Shown here in pieces: positions 50,901 to 61,579 of a stretch of DNA of 64,000 nt. How positions within the stretch are numbered: position 1 is the first letter of the stretch; every line of letters starts with the position of its first letter. Position numbers and translations under genes: made by a program. The notes under the pieces are model-generated. The model was not told the origin of the DNA, did no database searches, and saw nothing but the letters and a program-made list of their open reading frames with translations. The stretch is from Orientallactaga sibirica (taxonomy: Eukaryota; Chordata; Mammalia; Rodentia; Dipodidae), in the NCBI GenBank assembly GCA_036365145.1, contig JAEOAD010000004.1, forward strand, positions 49,878,001 through 49,942,000, in the 5' to 3' direction.

Positions 50901-53900
50901 TAAATTTTCTCATGTAAGGTTTTGGACTTTGTTGTCCTGAACCTGCTGGAAATGAGTGGGATTTGATAAGAGGTGCTACCTGTTTACTCTTGGGTCCTGA
51001 GGTTTCTGGGACTGTCTGTGAGACAGACTTTACAGAACTAACAGATAGCTGCTCTCTTTCATCACCACTTTTTCTGAATATGTCCTGCTTAATGCATTCA
51101 CTGCTTGTTCCCACCATTACTCTTTTCTGATCTTCTGGGAGGGCAGTTTTAATTTCTGTACCTGACAGGGAACATTCCTCCTCAACTTTTGGAGAAATCT
51201 GGTTCCTTTTATCTTTGAATCCCTTGGGAAGTTTAGGTTTGGGGAGTGTTGGAGGTGGTGTTTTGATTTTAGCTTGTGAGTGAATTTGCTTAGAGCTTGT
51301 GGTTTCTTTTTGGGAACATTGTTGCATGAATGCTTCACTGCTCTTTTCTGGAAGGGAGGAGGAGAGAAGATGTACCGATTGAGATGGAATTGGAGGAGGA
51401 GGTGGGCGTGGTGATAGACATTCTCTTTCAGATTTCTCATCTACTGGTGGTGGAGGAAGAGGGAGGCTTGAGAAGTTTTCAAATTCAGCCCTTATTGTCT
51501 CTGTGGATAGCGAGGGAGGGAACTCATTCTTTTCAGTCAGCAGCAGTAAAGGAGGTGGAGGGGGAAGAGGAAATTCAATTTCAGATGATGCATTGGAAGG
51601 TGGTGGAGGAGGAGGAGATGGAGGTGGAAGAGAGCCCTCACTTTCTTTTACATTGTACCCAGGGTGAAGGTTGATTGGATTAACAGACCTTTCCAAGGCC
51701 ATTTTTAACTCTTTGGAAGTATTTGTCTTCATTAGAAAGTCCTGGCTCTCTAGATGCACATCCGTTTTCTGCTTTTTGTCAGTTGTCATGATTTTTTTGT
51801 TGCTTTTTCCAAAGACTTTCATTTCTGTTTCATTGGATGTGTCTTGTTCCATCACCAAAGGTTGAAGGCTCATGTTATTTTTCTTCATATCTTTATCGGA
51901 ATATTGCATTTCTTGCCTTAACAGGGTTTGGTTCTGAATGTCCTTCAGAACTTTATATGCTTCTCCAGCTGACTTGGATGGACACTGGGTAGAAATGGGT
52001 GTGGAACTTCGTGTCTCTTTTGCTATATTTATGTGTTGAGTATTAGTTGAACTTTTTTCCCAGGAAGCCTGCGATTTTTGGTGGTCATTCCTCAGTTCAC
52101 ACATTTGAGTCTGTTGCTTCCTAAAGGATTTATCCATAGACGGGGAGGCATCATTCTTCTTCAGTTCTCTCACAGACTCTGCTTCCTTGGTTTGCAGACT
52201 TTCCTTCACTGACACAGATGAAGTGAATTGTCTGCTCATGTGGTCCAAACCATGCTGTTGTTCTTGGCTGATCTCAGTCCACATACCCGCTCTGTCACCT
52301 GTTTCCAACATGTTTTTCGTAGCTTTTTGCTCTGAATTAGAGAGTTTCCTAAGGCTTTTCTCAAGAGCATCATTATTTTGCTCACGATCAATGACAATCT
52401 TTACAGCACCCTTGGGGGCTTTGGGAAGATTGACCTCAGTTCTTCCTTCTGTCAAAGGCCCATGGCAAGATTTGCCTACATCTTCTCTGAGAGTGTCTAC
52501 TCTGGCCTGCCATCTGGCTACGGGCTCAAATGGTCCTGGCTTGGGCTGAAGAAGACTTTTTTTGCCCCTCTGGACAGGTATCTGATGAATTTCGGTTTCC
52601 TGTCTCTCTGAAGATTCTCTTCTTCCAGAAACAACATCTTTGACTAGTCCTTCTTTATTCACCTCTTTAAAACTTCTCTGTGCTTCATTCAAACACCTTA
52701 ATGATGTTCTAAGGTCATCTCGAATAAGTTCCTTCTTCAGGATTTCTGTCCTGGTATTTGTGGCCTTCTCAAGGCACTCAATAGCTTGCTTAATGTCACC
52801 AGTGATGGCTATAGGCTGCTGAGATTCCTCCCATCTGTCACTTGACTCCTTAAGTGACCTGAGCGTGTCCAGCTTGTCACCCGTCATGACTTCTTCTCTT
52901 TTAGCCACTGTTTCTTCATGTGTGGCCTGGCTGAGGGAATTTAGGGAGGCTTTCAAATCATCTTTTATAATCTCCTCTTGGAGAGCCTTAGAAGGTCTAT
53001 TCTGAGGTTCTGTCATAAAGACTTTAACTGTCTTATGCACATCACCTGGGATGATGTCAGCTTCACTAATACTACGTTCAATCTGAGACTGCCTTTTTTT
53101 TAGAAGTAGTTTTGTGCCCTCAACATCACCACCAATTATTTCTTCCTTTTCTTCTTGTTTCCTAGCTGTGAGTATTTCATCTGACCCTGTTTGGAGTTGT
53201 TTCAGAAAATCCAAAGCTCCAGTTTCTATGCATGTTGTGAAAAATTGAACATTTCCTCTCTCTGAGGCATCAATCTTTGTCCTTTCAGATATTTTATCAT
53301 TTGATGCAGATGCCAGCAAATTATGAATGGTACGTCTTACATCACCTCCTATTACTTCCTCATGCTCAACTTTGTCACCAGCATTTTCATGAAGAAGACA
53401 ATAGATAGTCATGTTAATATCTCCTCTTTCATCTTCCTGAATTAAAATGCCTTTCTTTGCAGATCTTTCCTCAGAGAACAGGTTTTTTATTGCTTGTTGC
53501 ACATCACCTTTTACTATCTCTTCTTTTTCAGCATGAAATTCAGTTGATCTGTTTAATAATTGAGTTTTAGTCAAATTTACATTTCCCTTCTCCTCTTCAC
53601 TAACCATAATCTCCTTTTTTGTGTAGTCTCTTTGGGAAAGTAAGTTTATCATTATACTTCTGAGGTCAGCCCCGACAATCTCTTCTTTCTGTATCTCAGG
53701 AGTTGCTTGGTTCATTAGGTTGTATTTTGCCATCCGAACATCTCCAACTTCATCAGCTTCAATGATAATTCCAGGAGCCTCAATAACTTTTTGGGAGTAG
53801 AGATCTTTTAAGGTTTCTCTAATGCTCTTGCCAATGATTTCTACCTTTTCTATTCTGTTTTTATGGAATTCATGAATAGGTGTTGTTTCAAACAGCCATG

Positions 53901-56900
53901 TAGTGGTCTTAACATCAGAATGGGGAATTTCATCTTTGATAATTTTTGTGCTTGTTTCATCAACTTCCTTCATAGAATCCAAAGATTGGTTTTCAAAAAG
54001 CCAAACTGCCTGCTTGACCTCACCTCTCTGTACATCTTCCTGGGAAACTGTCTTGATGGTTTCATATTCTGATCCTTCTCCTCGGAGCTCATCTATAGTA
54101 TGAGTTTCAAAGAGCCAAGTAGATGTCTTAACATTGCCCTTTTTAATTTCATTAATACTTACAGTCCTTACGTAATTTTTCTCTTCACCATTTTTGGACT
54201 CAAAGATCTGCTTATTCATCTTCACATTGCCTCCCTGGATGTAGTCAACAGTGCGCATAATATTATGTGATTCTTCTGAAACCTGATCCAATGGCTGAGT
54301 TTCAAATCTGTATCTGACAGAACCAACATCTCCCTTCTGAATGTCTTCTTGTGTGACAGATTTGATCACATATACAGTTTCTGATTCATTAATTGAGTCT
54401 AATGGTTTTGTTTCAAAAAGCCACCTTGTTCCTCGTACATCTCCATGCATTACCTCTTCCTTTTTAACAGTTGTCACCTCATGATAAAATCCTTCTTGAT
54501 CCCTAATTGCATAGAGTGGCTGCGTCTCAAAGAGCATTCTGTAGCTTTTGACATCACTCTTTATCACTTCATCACTAATTGTTTTCTTGGTGCTTATACA
54601 CTCAGAATCTTCTTTAATTTCATCTAAAGAAAACGTCTCAAAAATAAAGCACCCCTTTCTCACATCTCCACCTTGGATGTCTGTTACGGTCTTAACCAAC
54701 CCATTGCTTTCCTGGTTTTCTTGTATCATATCAATGGGCTGGTTTTCAAACAGCCACCTACAATTTAAAACATTACCTCTCTGAATGTCTTCAGCTTTTA
54801 GGGTTTTGATCTTTTTCAGAACTTCCTCTGAACTGGAACTTATAGAATCTAAAGATTGGTTTTCAAATTTATACTTCATGCCAGCCACATCCCCGGCTTG
54901 GATCTCCATTTCCACAGGCCTGCTTTCTTTGCCTTCCTCTCCTTGTATGCTGTCCAAATTTTCTGTTTCAAAAAGAAAACATGCTGAGCGAACATCTCTG
55001 CCTTGGATCTCTTCCTGCTTTACAGTTTGCAATTTGGTTGTTGTTTCAGAATCACATTTTATGGCATCAAGTGGCTGAGTTTCAAAGATCCAAGTACATG
55101 TTCTGACATCACCCTTACAAATATCTTCACTGCTCCTCATTACTGAAACTTTTTCATAAAGAGACTCCATTGGCTGGGTTTCAAATAGCCATTTACAGGT
55201 TTTTACATCGCCTTTCACAATATCTATACTCTGTTCAGCTTTGTTTTCTGTTTCTTCCACATGACTGGTATGTTTGATGGAATCAAGAGGTTGGGTTTCA
55301 AACAACCATTTAGCCGATTTCACATTTCCTGCCTTTATTTCTTGAGCAGATATTCCTCTAATTATCTGAAATTTATGAAGACTTTCATCAAATTGGTCAA
55401 TGGGCCTTGTTTCAAAAAGCCACCTACAACTTTTTACATCGCCTCTTAGGATTTCCTCTTGCTGAACTGTCTTTACCTGATGGTATTTTCCAAGGTGATC
55501 TTGAATGGCATAGAGTGGTGTTTTCTCAAAGAGAGATGTATTTAGCTCCACAACACCTTTTGTGACTCCTTCCACTTCTATTTTATGTGATGCATCAACT
55601 TTAATTAAATTATTTGATTCAAAGATGTGTGTGTAATTCTTGACATCTCCTTTGTCCACTTCTTCCAGTTTCACTGTTTGTATATATTCTTTTTTATCCT
55701 CTCTAATCTCTTCCAAAGGTTGAGTTTCAAAAACCCATTTTTGGTGCCTAACATCCCCCTTTTCTTCTTCAGACGCAATGATCTTTGGAAGCTTTCCTAC
55801 ATCTGGACTGTCTTTTAAAGCTTCTATTGGAAATGTTTCAAATAGATGCCTGGTAGTTTGTACATCACCACCTATTATCTCTTCAGGTGATACAGGGGCT
55901 ACATCAGAAACTTCTCTGAGAATGTCTAATGGCAGTGTCTCAAACATCCAACACTTTTTGGAAACATCTGTTCCTACTATTGTTTCCTTTTCATGGATGA
56001 CCTCGTCTGTGTCTTCTTTTATTTTCTCTAAGGGCTGGGTTTCAAATAACCACTTTGCTCTACTCACCCCACCTTTGACATTTTCTTCCATAGATATTCC
56101 TCGAACTACTTTAATTTCTGTGATGTCCTTGTTAATTGTGTCCAAGGGCTGTGTTTCAAACATCCACCGTGCTGTTCTCACATCACCCTTTTCAATATCT
56201 TCTCTGTGTACAGTTTTGATTTCTAGTATTTGACCTAAGCCATCCCTAATAACATATAATGGTTGAGTTTCAAAGCACTTTATGCTTCTCTTAACATTTC
56301 CCTTAATTTCTTTGAGCTCAGACCTGAGTTGTAGTAAGTTAACCTCATCAACTGAATGAAGTTGTCCTAGTTGGTCCAGGTGCTGAGTTTCAAACATGTA
56401 CCTCACAGTCTTTACATCTCCCCCAGTTATGTCTTTAGTAATAGTGCAGGCTGATTCATCTTGACTTTGATGCATTTTATTCATTGAATCTAAAGGCTTT
56501 GTTTCAAACAGCCACCGTGCTGTGTGGACATCTCCTCTGGCTAGCTCAGGAATTTTCTCTCCATTTACTTCAGTGACAGAAGAAGGAACCCCGAGTGTAT
56601 CTATGGGTTGGGTTTCAAACATCCACGTAGTATATTTCACATCACCACCAGCAATGATTTCTTGGTCACAAATACCTTGGGAAATGCTGCCTTCATCTGG
56701 AGAACCATTGTTGATAGCATCTAAGGGCTGATTCTCAAAGATCCATCTCATGGACTGGACCTCCCCTTTCAGAATTTCATCCCACTCCAGGTTTTCTCTT
56801 CCTGAGCTCAGATCTTTCTGTGAACTGTCACTTGCATTTTCAAAAACAAATCTAGCTTGTTGCACATCTGCTGAAACTGAACTCTCTGAGTTAATTTGAC

Positions 56901-57300
56901 TAGAAATGATCTCAGAAACTTCACTAATATAATCTTTCTCTAAGTTTTTCCTTAAGTCAGGATGGATATGTTTATATAAACGGTTTAATTCATATAAATT
57001 TCTTTGTTTGGAATATAAATCTTTGGGGATTGGTAGTCTTTTTGGAGGGCTGGGGAATTCAGGGGACTGGGAAAATTCTGTCACATCAATTGGAGTTTGA
57101 AGTACATTTGGTGGAAGAGGAGGAAATTCTTCGATCTTTGCTGAAGGAGGGCCAGTCACTTGTGCTAGAGCTGACGAGGTGATGCTCTGATTACTATATC
57201 TTGAGGCTGAGGTTTCCTTCCTCTGGCTGGTTGAGGTAAAAAAAGAGGAGGTACCCACAGGTGATGATGGCTCTAAAGTTTCCTCATAGTCATTTTCAAT
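47982..57300 (-). CDS. XIRP2: XIRP2 giant exon: 28 Xin repeats, proline-rich region and C-terminal region
   Basis: This 9,319-nt exon is open throughout (3,106 codons plus one base). The true start is 57300 after acceptor 'ttctctctcctaaag'; the ATG at 57321 is intronic. The donor GTAAAT is at 47981. Residues below count from the exon start. About 1-140: a conserved lead containing [19 protein letters not shown] and a proline motif. About 145-1145: 28 Xin repeats of the form GDV-x6-LFETQPLD spaced roughly 37 residues; these bind actin filaments. About 1180-1540: further degenerate repeats. About 1887-1977: poly-proline runs typical of EVH1 or profilin ligands. About 2535-2620: a predicted helical segment with [11 protein letters not shown]. 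Near 2770: [12 protein letters not shown]. Near 3041: PPTYEDV, then a conserved helical end. The protein scaffolds actin at muscle junctions. No frameshift or internal stop is present. Confidence 0.98.
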
Positions 57301-57960
57301 CTTTAGGAGAGAGAAAACCACAGTGTATAAAGATAAATGTCATAGTAAATACTTTGTAGGTGCTACACGTTACCTGTCCAGAACCGAGATTCAGTTGTGA
57401 CTCCATTTAAACCCACTGAGGAGAATATTCAATGTTTGTTACTTCATTTCATTTCTATATTTTTTTTTTTTGATTTTTTTACTTATATTAATTGACCTGG
57501 AATTCAATCAGGGTGATCAATATCCTCCTACCTCTTTGTTAATATTAAGCACCACATGTTTGTCTATTTTCCCTTATATTCTTCAAAATGTATCAAGAAT
57601 AATCTAAGACATGTTCCTGGGAAATACTTAAAATGTACAAGAATAATCTTGAAATAAAAACTTTTTGAAATACTTTTGTTTTTTTTATTTTTCAGAACTG
57701 TAAACATATACAGTAAGTATTTAAAATTTAATATTGACTTAATTACTTTATCTAATGTTTGCTATAGATGTTAGAATACACCTAACTTTTCTTCCCTCAT
57801 TTGCTCTAATGAAAAAAAAAATAGTCTATGTCTTGCTCCATCTAGTTCAATATTCTCCATATTGGACAGAAGAAATACTAGTTCCATATTTTGTTAATAA
57901 TATATCTAAAAATTCAATAAATCAAATTTTTACTCATTTCAGTCAGATAGTACATGTGAT

Positions 57961-57997
<37 letters not shown>

Positions 57998-58009
57998 AAA
58001 TTACTTTAC
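57301..58009 (-). other. XIRP2: XIRP2 intron before the giant exon
   Basis: A 709-bp intron: donor GTAAAG at 58009, acceptor 'ctctcctaaag' at 57301. Contains (GT)n at 57965-57993 (AC on the transcribed strand), about 16 bases from the donor, and a T-run at ~57461-57471. Confidence 0.85.
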
Positions 58010-58143
58010 CTTAATCTGCTTCACTGGGGTTGTTGTCTCTTTATCAGAATAGAGAAACTTTTCCTGGGAAGACTTTTCAAATTGCTCTTTTAATAGTTTT
58101 GTTGAAACCTTAGGAATCTCTTCATCCTCAGGTGTATCAATTA
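58010..58143 (-). CDS. XIRP2: XIRP2 coding exon (134 nt, exon 6), branch point of the two isoforms
   Basis: The acceptor is 'cttccctttatag' (AG at 58145-58144) and the donor is AAG|GTAAAG at 58009. It begins with two bases that finish a Val codon and ends in phase 0. It reads [17 protein letters not shown] and then a lysine-rich stretch ending Pro-Val-Lys-Gln-Ile-Lys, as in XIRP2. Because it ends in phase 0 it can join either the giant exon (starts phase 0) or the LIM exon at 46004 (open from its first base in the LIM frame). The splice choice made here decides which protein is produced. A (GT)n tract lies just inside the donor-side intron at 57965-57993. Confidence 0.96.
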
Positions 58144-59238
58144 CTATAAAGGGAAGCAGACACCGGGATATCATAAAATGAATAATGTTGTTGGATACAA
58201 GAACCTCATAATATAAATTAAAGTTTCACAGGACAAACTTATATGCATGACCTTATTTAATCATGTACTTTAGATGAAAGTAATACATATAAAGGGAGAA
58301 AATATAGGAAGGAAATTATGGTGGTCATCTCTGGATGGAGATGTTTTCAAAATTTTCTATAACTGTGCTATAATTAAAACAGTATAGGTTAAAAAGCAAA
58401 GAATAGAACAGTATATGCCCTACTTTATACGTGTTTGTTTGAGTCAGGGTTTCACTCTGTAGTTCAGAATGGTTTGGATTTCACTATGTATCTCTTGTTG
58501 CCACTGAATTTACAGCAAACATGCTTGAGCCTCACAAGTATTGGGATTACCAACATGAGCCTTCAAAAGTGGCAAGGAGAAGGCCTACATTTTTAAGTAA
58601 TTAAGACCAAAATAAAGGTATAACTAACTCATTCAAATGATGCTTAGAATGAGGATGGATGAAATTTTTCCTTTCTTTTTGTATAGTCAACACAAATATG
58701 CATTGTGTAATGCAAATTAAAAAAAAATTGGTTGGGGATTTAGCTCAGTGGATGAGCAGAGTGCTTGCCTATCAAATGCAAGGCCCTGGGTTTGGTCCTC
58801 AGCACTGAAAAAAAAAATTCTTATAGATTTAATGTACTATCTATAGTTTGATAAATAAACTTTTTTATTTTTAGATATGTTATTAAACTTAATATATTGT
58901 AAATAATTATACTGTTAGGGAGCTTGATAAACTATGAGTTTTATTTTAAGCCCTTGTGGAGAAAATGAATTCAGAAGAGGTTACCTTATCACCCCTTTGG
59001 GACTCAAAAGGAATACATCATAGGGCTGATGGCCAACGGGCTATTTTAGAAAGTATTACATATACCACCACAAGAAAAATCTAATTATATGTAGAACCAC
59101 TCTTCTGCCCTTTTGGGAGCATGACTCATCATTGTTAAAGTTACTCAATGGGGAGAGACAGGCTTTGAAAAATCTCTAATCCCAGTTACACCAAGAGAAG
59201 AAGCATATATGTTGGGACCAACAGTATGAGACTCTTAC
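58144..59238 (-). other. XIRP2: XIRP2 intron with an ID element and an old B1
   Basis: A 1,095-bp intron. Contains a decayed antisense B1 at ~58435-58575 and an ID element in plus orientation at ~58733-58818. No additional exon is seen. Confidence 0.8.
58733..58818 (+). mobile_element. ID (BC1-like, tRNA-Ala-derived) SINE
   Basis: 'ttggggatttagctcagtgg' through 'aaggccctgggtttggtcct' to 'cagcactgaaaaaaaaaa' matches the rodent ID consensus, including A-box- and B-box-like parts. It supports the rodent assignment. Confidence 0.9.
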
Positions 59239-59311
59239 CTGTTTCTTGAACATACTGATGAAACTGAGAAGCTTGGTTTATTTCCTCAGTGTGCTTTTCA
59301 TGATGTGATCC
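59239..59311 (-). CDS. XIRP2: XIRP2 coding exon (73 nt, exon 5)
   Basis: The acceptor is 'taaatatag' (AG at 59313-59312) and the donor is CAG|GTAAGAG at 59238. The exon starts in phase 0 and ends with one extra base, G, which combines with TA of the next exon to give Val. It encodes 24 full codons containing [18 protein letters not shown], a block I recognise as near-identical in human XIRP2. The upstream intron is only 364 bp. The peptide is N-terminal to the Xin repeats and is common to both isoforms. Confidence 0.95.
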
Positions 59312-59675
59312 CTATATTTAAAAATAATTTTTACAAAATAATTGTTTTTAAAAAGTCAGTATTTTCAGCATTACCAATAATCTTCATTTTGTATTGATTT
59401 TATTTGAAGATGATACATACTGAGAGATGCTAGCTAATATTTCTATTGTGTGATTGCAAGTTAGAACAGAAGACACTTGATTGAAACCTAATTTGCAGTC
59501 ATATTTTTAGGGTACTTATTTTATTTTAAAAACAATTTGAACTCAAAAGTATGATCAGAAATTAATATATAGTCACACTAAATACATAATAGTAAAAGCA
59601 GATGCTTACAACAAAGTTAAAACTACTACACAGTTATGAAAACCATTTGAAAATTACTGAATTGTAAATAGTTAC

Positions 59676-59762
59676 CATTTCTGCTTTGAGGACATCAGTT
59701 CTATGTGCTTGGGAAACTTCTTGTTCATTCCTTCTCATTGTCTGACAGCTGTGGAGTACCTC
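59676..59762 (-). CDS. XIRP2: XIRP2 coding exon (87 nt, exon 4 by usual numbering)
   Basis: The acceptor is a short pyrimidine tract ending 'cttatcttcag' (AG at 59764-59763) and the donor is ATG|GTAAC at 59675. The exon is exactly 29 codons, phase 0 at both ends, and reads from Glu-Val-Leu-His to Lys-Ala-Glu-Met. It contains the pattern R-N-E-Q-E followed by Thr-Asp-Val, which resembles the XIRP2 segment just before the '[18 protein letters not shown]' block. It belongs to the shared N-terminal part used by both long and short isoforms. No domain is recognisable, and the segment is probably disordered. The exon number is from memory of the mouse and human genes. Confidence 0.85.
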
Positions 59763-61579
59763 CTGAAGATAAGCAATTAAACAAATAGACTGAGATTGAA
59801 GAGAAAGGTCTGAAAATTAGCTATTTTATCCTTGCAGTCTCAGTTACAGATAATTCTGAAAATAATAAATTTAAAGAGGAGGAGGGAGAAGAAGAGGAGG
59901 ACAGAAACTAAGAAGGAGGAAGGTGAGAAGGTGAGGAAGGGGATGAGGATGAAGAGGAGGAGACTGTTCCCATAATTTGCTTGGCTATTGTAACAAATTA
60001 CTAAAAAAAATTGGCCATTTTAAATGGCATTTTAAATGAAAGTTTTGCATTTCTGAGATTTAGAAGCTCTGACCATTCATCAGTCCCATGGGAGATTGAC
60101 AGGTTTTAGAAGGCATGCATGCCTTTTATAAGGCTCTAAGGGAAAACCATTCCTTTGCCTTTGAGAATGTTTAAAAGCTGCCACCCTCTTATGACCATGA
60201 CCACTCTTTTTTTCAGGCTTATATTCTTCATAATCCACCAAACTGTCTGATTTCTCCTTCTACTTGTAAGGACCTGGATGATGATATTGGAACAACACAA
60301 ATAGTTGAGGATTATCATAAAATCAGCTGATTAGGCATACTTATTCTATCTTTAATCTTATTTCTTCCTTTCAAAATGTTTTACAATGTTCACAAACTCT
60401 AGAGTTTAGGTTGTAGACATCTAAGAAAGCTACTGTTTTTCCTCCAGTAAGCATTTGTGTCCAGTATGTGAAAGAAAGAAAATGTTCAAAAAGAAACATC
60501 AAAGTTTTGGTGTAAAAGAAATAGATTTTATTGTTTATAAGACATACTGCCATGTTTTCAAAGACATTACTGTCTTCCAATTCACTGTTGCATATGATGC
60601 CACACACAATGCTTAAGGAAAAGATACAACCATTAACCATAACCAGTATGAACAGATCACACCATGGTAGAGTATATATCTCTATTCATACAAGGAGCTT
60701 TTTTTTGTTGTTGTTGTTTAGTTTAAAATAGGACAGAAGATTCTAATTTTTGGGGATCACAGTACTGTTTTCACTATAGGACATAGCATTGACATACAAA
60801 TAAGGTTAATTATTGTGGAAATGAACTATGAGAATGAATTGTAAGAATGTATTGTGGGAATGAAATATGAGAATAAGTTATGGGAAAGAATTGTATGTAT
60901 ACTTCTTATGGACCTTACAAATAACTTTTCTATCAATGTTTCTGTGAGATGTGGTTGTTGCTGGGACAAACATCTGACCAGAAATAGCTTGTGCGAGGAA
61001 AGGGTTTATTTCAGGCTCACAGAAGCCAGGGGAAGCTTCATCAGGGCTGAAGAAGCTGGCTCACTTCAACATCCACAGTAGAAAGAGAATAAACAGCCCC
61101 AGCCACAATGAACAACCAGAACTCAAAGTGTCTCTCTACACACCTAGTGGGGCTGGAATCAAGCTCCATCCCCAATGATACACTTCTAGCAGGACTCTGC
61201 GCTTACTAGACTTAGGTAGGAAGCTTAATCTTAAATAAAAAATACCTGACTCTTTAGAGCCATTTACATTCAAACCACCACAGATTATTTTTTTTCTGCA
61301 AAGTTCCTGTCTTATAATTTTGCCCTGAAGTTAATTTTACAACCAAGTAAAAAAGTTTGCTTAAAATAATGTAGTTGTAATTCCTCTGCCTTAGTTTAGC
61401 TTTATACTGAATCAACATTGACAAAAAAATTCTAAGAGTTGCTCACTGAATGTAAGCTATACTCTTTTCTCTACTTCCTCAGTGAATGGTTATTTACTCC
61501 TGACCCAGAACAATGTGTGCATGAATGAGATCTATTAGCTGCCATTGAAAACAATAGATGTTAAAAGCAGTGACTTTCT
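59763..61579. other. XIRP2 upstream intron sequence, no exon seen
   Basis: A purine-rich (GGA/GAA)n low-complexity stretch lies at 59873-59962. A repeat remnant at ~60945-61285 ends 'attcaaaccaccaca' and resembles 7805-8105. Presumably intronic, because the XIRP2 N-terminal exons lie further right. Confidence 0.55.

Noticed and set aside
48550..56731. Many plus-strand ORFs opposite the giant exon (e.g. 55778-56233, 51330-51674)
   Set aside because: They are antisense shadows; their periodic look comes from the Xin repeats on the other strand, and they have no independent resemblance to known proteins.
57301..57321. ATG at 57321 as the start codon of a 3,115-residue protein
   Set aside because: The first seven codons are the pyrimidine-rich splice acceptor (ending ctctcctaaag); the exon begins at 57300 and continues from an upstream exon in phase 0.
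58733..58818. tRNA-like gene
   Set aside because: It is an ID SINE with an A-rich tail, not a cloverleaf tRNA gene; likewise the heads of the tRNA-derived SINEs.
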